Positions 62,814-64,000 of a DNA stretch of 64,000 bases are shown one piece after another (positions within the stretch are counted from its first letter, which is position 1; each line of letters opens with the position of its first letter). Both the position numbers and the translations under genes were made by a program. The stretch is taken from contig JAFSDJ010000038.1 of NCBI GenBank assembly GCA_017436305.1, positions 1 through 64,000 of the forward strand. Reading direction: 5' to 3'. This DNA is from Lachnospiraceae bacterium (lineage in GTDB: Bacteria > Bacillota > Clostridia > Lachnospirales > Lachnospiraceae). The notes beneath the pieces are model-generated. The model was given only the letters and a program-made list of their open reading frames with translations, was not told the origin of the DNA and did not search any database.

Positions 62814-63272
62814 ATGGAAGAATTAAAAGTTGCTTATAATACTACACAGTTTATAGTAGTAAAGTTAAATGACGAGCAATATGGAATCGATATTAAATAC
62901 ATAGATAATATTATAAGAATGCAACAAATTTATAGAGTTCCTAAGGTACAGAATTACATAAAAGGTGTAATCAACCTAAGGGGTGAAGTAATTCCGGTTA
63001 TTAATGTTCGTCTTAAAATGGGATTTGAGGAAGTGGAAAATACAAAAGCTACCAGAATTATTATTGTAAAACTAGAAGGTAATGATGCGGTAGGGCTTTT
63101 AGTAGATGAAGTAAAGGAAGTTGTTACTTTGGAAGAATCCCAGATTGATAAAGTATCTTATGATAAAAAGGAAGAAAAGGCAAATTTTGTTCCGGCAGTA
63201 GGAAAAGATAAGGGTGAGCTCATTTCACTGCTTGATTTAAATGTACTGTTGGCAGAAAAAGAAAACAGCTAA
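62814..63272 (+). CDS. cheW: Chemotaxis adaptor CheW
   Basis: Couples receptors to CheA. It matches the CheW fold throughout: EQYGIDIKYIDNIIRM, VINLRGEVIPVINVR (the core motif), and GLLVDEVKEVV. 152 residues. AAGGTTAAGGTGAAGA precedes the ATG. cheC follows 19 bases later. Confidence 0.97.
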   Translation: MEELKVAYNTTQFIVVKLNDEQYGIDIKYIDNIIRMQQIYRVPKVQNYIKGVINLRGEVIPVINVRLKMGFEEVENTKATRIIIVKLEGNDAVGLLVDEVKEVVTLEESQIDKVSYDKKEEKANFVPAVGKDKGELISLLDLNVLLAEKENS

Positions 63273-63291
63273 GAGGCAGTGAGGTGATTGT

Positions 63292-63906
63292 ATGGCTAAG
63301 CTGGACTTAGAACATGTTTCTAAGGAGTATTTTGATGTACTAAAAGAATTAGGAAATATAGGGGCCGGTAATGCCACAACTGCACTGGCTCAGATGCTTC
63401 AGTGTAAGGTTGATATGAAGGTTCCTCAGGTAAGGCTTCTTGATTTTAAAGATGTTGGAGAAGCAATGGGCGGTGAGGAGCAGATTATGGCAGGTGTTTA
63501 CCTGTTAGTAGAAGGCGATATTGCTGGAAGCATTATGTTTTTATGTGAAGAAAAAGCTGCCCACCATCTAGTTGGGAAACTTATGGGGGTAGAGGCCGGA
63601 GAAGGTGACACTTTTTCTGAGATTGAGCTTTCAGCACTAAAAGAAATTGGCAATATTATTACAGGAGCTTATTTAAATTCCTTATCCAGTCTCACGCAAA
63701 TGAAAATTATTCCGTCCATACCGGATTTGAGTATTGATATGGCGGGGGCTATATTAAGTGTTCCTGCCATCGAGTTTGGAGTGATGGGTGATAAAATTTT
63801 ACTGATTCAGACTCAGTTTACGGATGAAATAGACATTGATGGATTTTTCATTTTAATGCCGGATTTAGAGTCATATGATAAGCTACTTGGCTCTTTGGGA
63901 TTATAA
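63292..63906 (+). CDS. cheC: CheY-P phosphatase CheC
   Basis: Phosphatase of CheY-P, activated by CheD. The two active-site helices are both present: LKELGNIGAGNATTALAQML near residue 15 and LKEIGNIITGAYLNSLSSL near 115. 204 residues, standard. It is followed by cheD, the normal partner, 19 bases downstream. Confidence 0.95.
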   Translation: MAKLDLEHVSKEYFDVLKELGNIGAGNATTALAQMLQCKVDMKVPQVRLLDFKDVGEAMGGEEQIMAGVYLLVEGDIAGSIMFLCEEKAAHHLVGKLMGVEAGEGDTFSEIELSALKEIGNIITGAYLNSLSSLTQMKIIPSIPDLSIDMAGAILSVPAIEFGVMGDKILLIQTQFTDEIDIDGFFILMPDLESYDKLLGSLGL

Positions 63907-63925
63907 TGGATAGTAGGGGAAAAAA

Positions 63926-64000
63926 ATGAGTGAAGTAATTAAGGTTGGAATGGCTGACCTGAAGGTATGTAAAAGTCCCGACAGTATTACTACGTTGGGA
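63926..64000 (+). CDS. cheD: Chemoreceptor glutamine deamidase CheD (5' part)
   Basis: The first 25 codons are in the window. MSEVIKVGMADLKVCKSPD matches the CheD N-terminus, and AGGGGA at 63915-63920 lies 5 bases before the ATG. CheD deamidates receptors and stimulates CheC. The catalytic Cys and His lie beyond the window, so completeness cannot be judged. Confidence 0.85.
   Translation, partial: MSEVIKVGMADLKVCKSPDSITTLG

Overview
The window is a low-GC, almost entirely plus-strand stretch of a Clostridia chromosome, most likely a motile member of the Lachnospiraceae. This rests on gene order (dprA, topA, codY, then a giant flgB-to-cheD operon), on a sporulation sigma factor SigK without a pro-sequence, on FliY instead of FliN, and on a secreted protein with SGN-type linkers and a Lys-rich LRR_5 C-terminus. 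The genus cannot be fixed from the sequence alone.

Layout. (1) 1-353: the truncated 3' end of a YD-repeat (Rhs) protein and a short AT-rich scar. (2) 354-5147: a 1597-residue secreted protein combining an RCC1-like propeller, a class 3 lipase domain and leucine-rich repeats. (3) 5335-8259: sigK, an HD-domain protein with a degenerate HD-GYP motif, and pilT. (4) 8425-11199: comM/yifB and dprA (DNA uptake and processing). (5) 11380-30984: a type IV pilus locus behind a near-consensus promoter: pilB, pilC, two type IV pilins, pilD, a pilM-pilN fusion, a pilO-like gene, four minor pilin-type genes (three of them very large) and a 1679-residue membrane-anchored surface protein, closed by a strong terminator. 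(6) 31147-34118: topA and codY, each with its own promoter; codY has two overlapping CodY-box-like motifs next to its -35. (7) 34279-64000: a flagellar and chemotaxis operon, flgB flgC fliE fliF fliG fliH fliI fliJ motE-like fliK flgD (TIGR02530) flgE flbD motA motB fliL fliM fliY cheY fliO fliP fliQ fliR flhB flhA flhF flhG pilZ cheB cheA cheW cheC cheD, running off the window end inside cheD.

How it works together. PilB (extension) and PilT (retraction) drive PilC, with PilMN/PilO as the alignment complex and PilD processing prepilins. The large minor pilins and the giant protein are good candidates for a pilus tip or adhesin complex. ComM and DprA lie between pilT and the rest of the pilus genes, which suggests a link between pili and DNA uptake. 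The flagellar operon encodes export apparatus, basal body, hook, motor, placement (FlhF/FlhG) and chemotaxis proteins. A PilZ protein and the HD-domain protein point to cyclic-di-GMP input, though the latter may be inactive.

Most of the window is conventional. The most unusual parts are the RCC1-lipase-LRR protein, the oversized minor pilins with the 1679-residue protein, a 17-bp repeat that looks like the remains of a pilin gene, and the overlapping CodY motifs at codY. I did not find a clearly new biological system.
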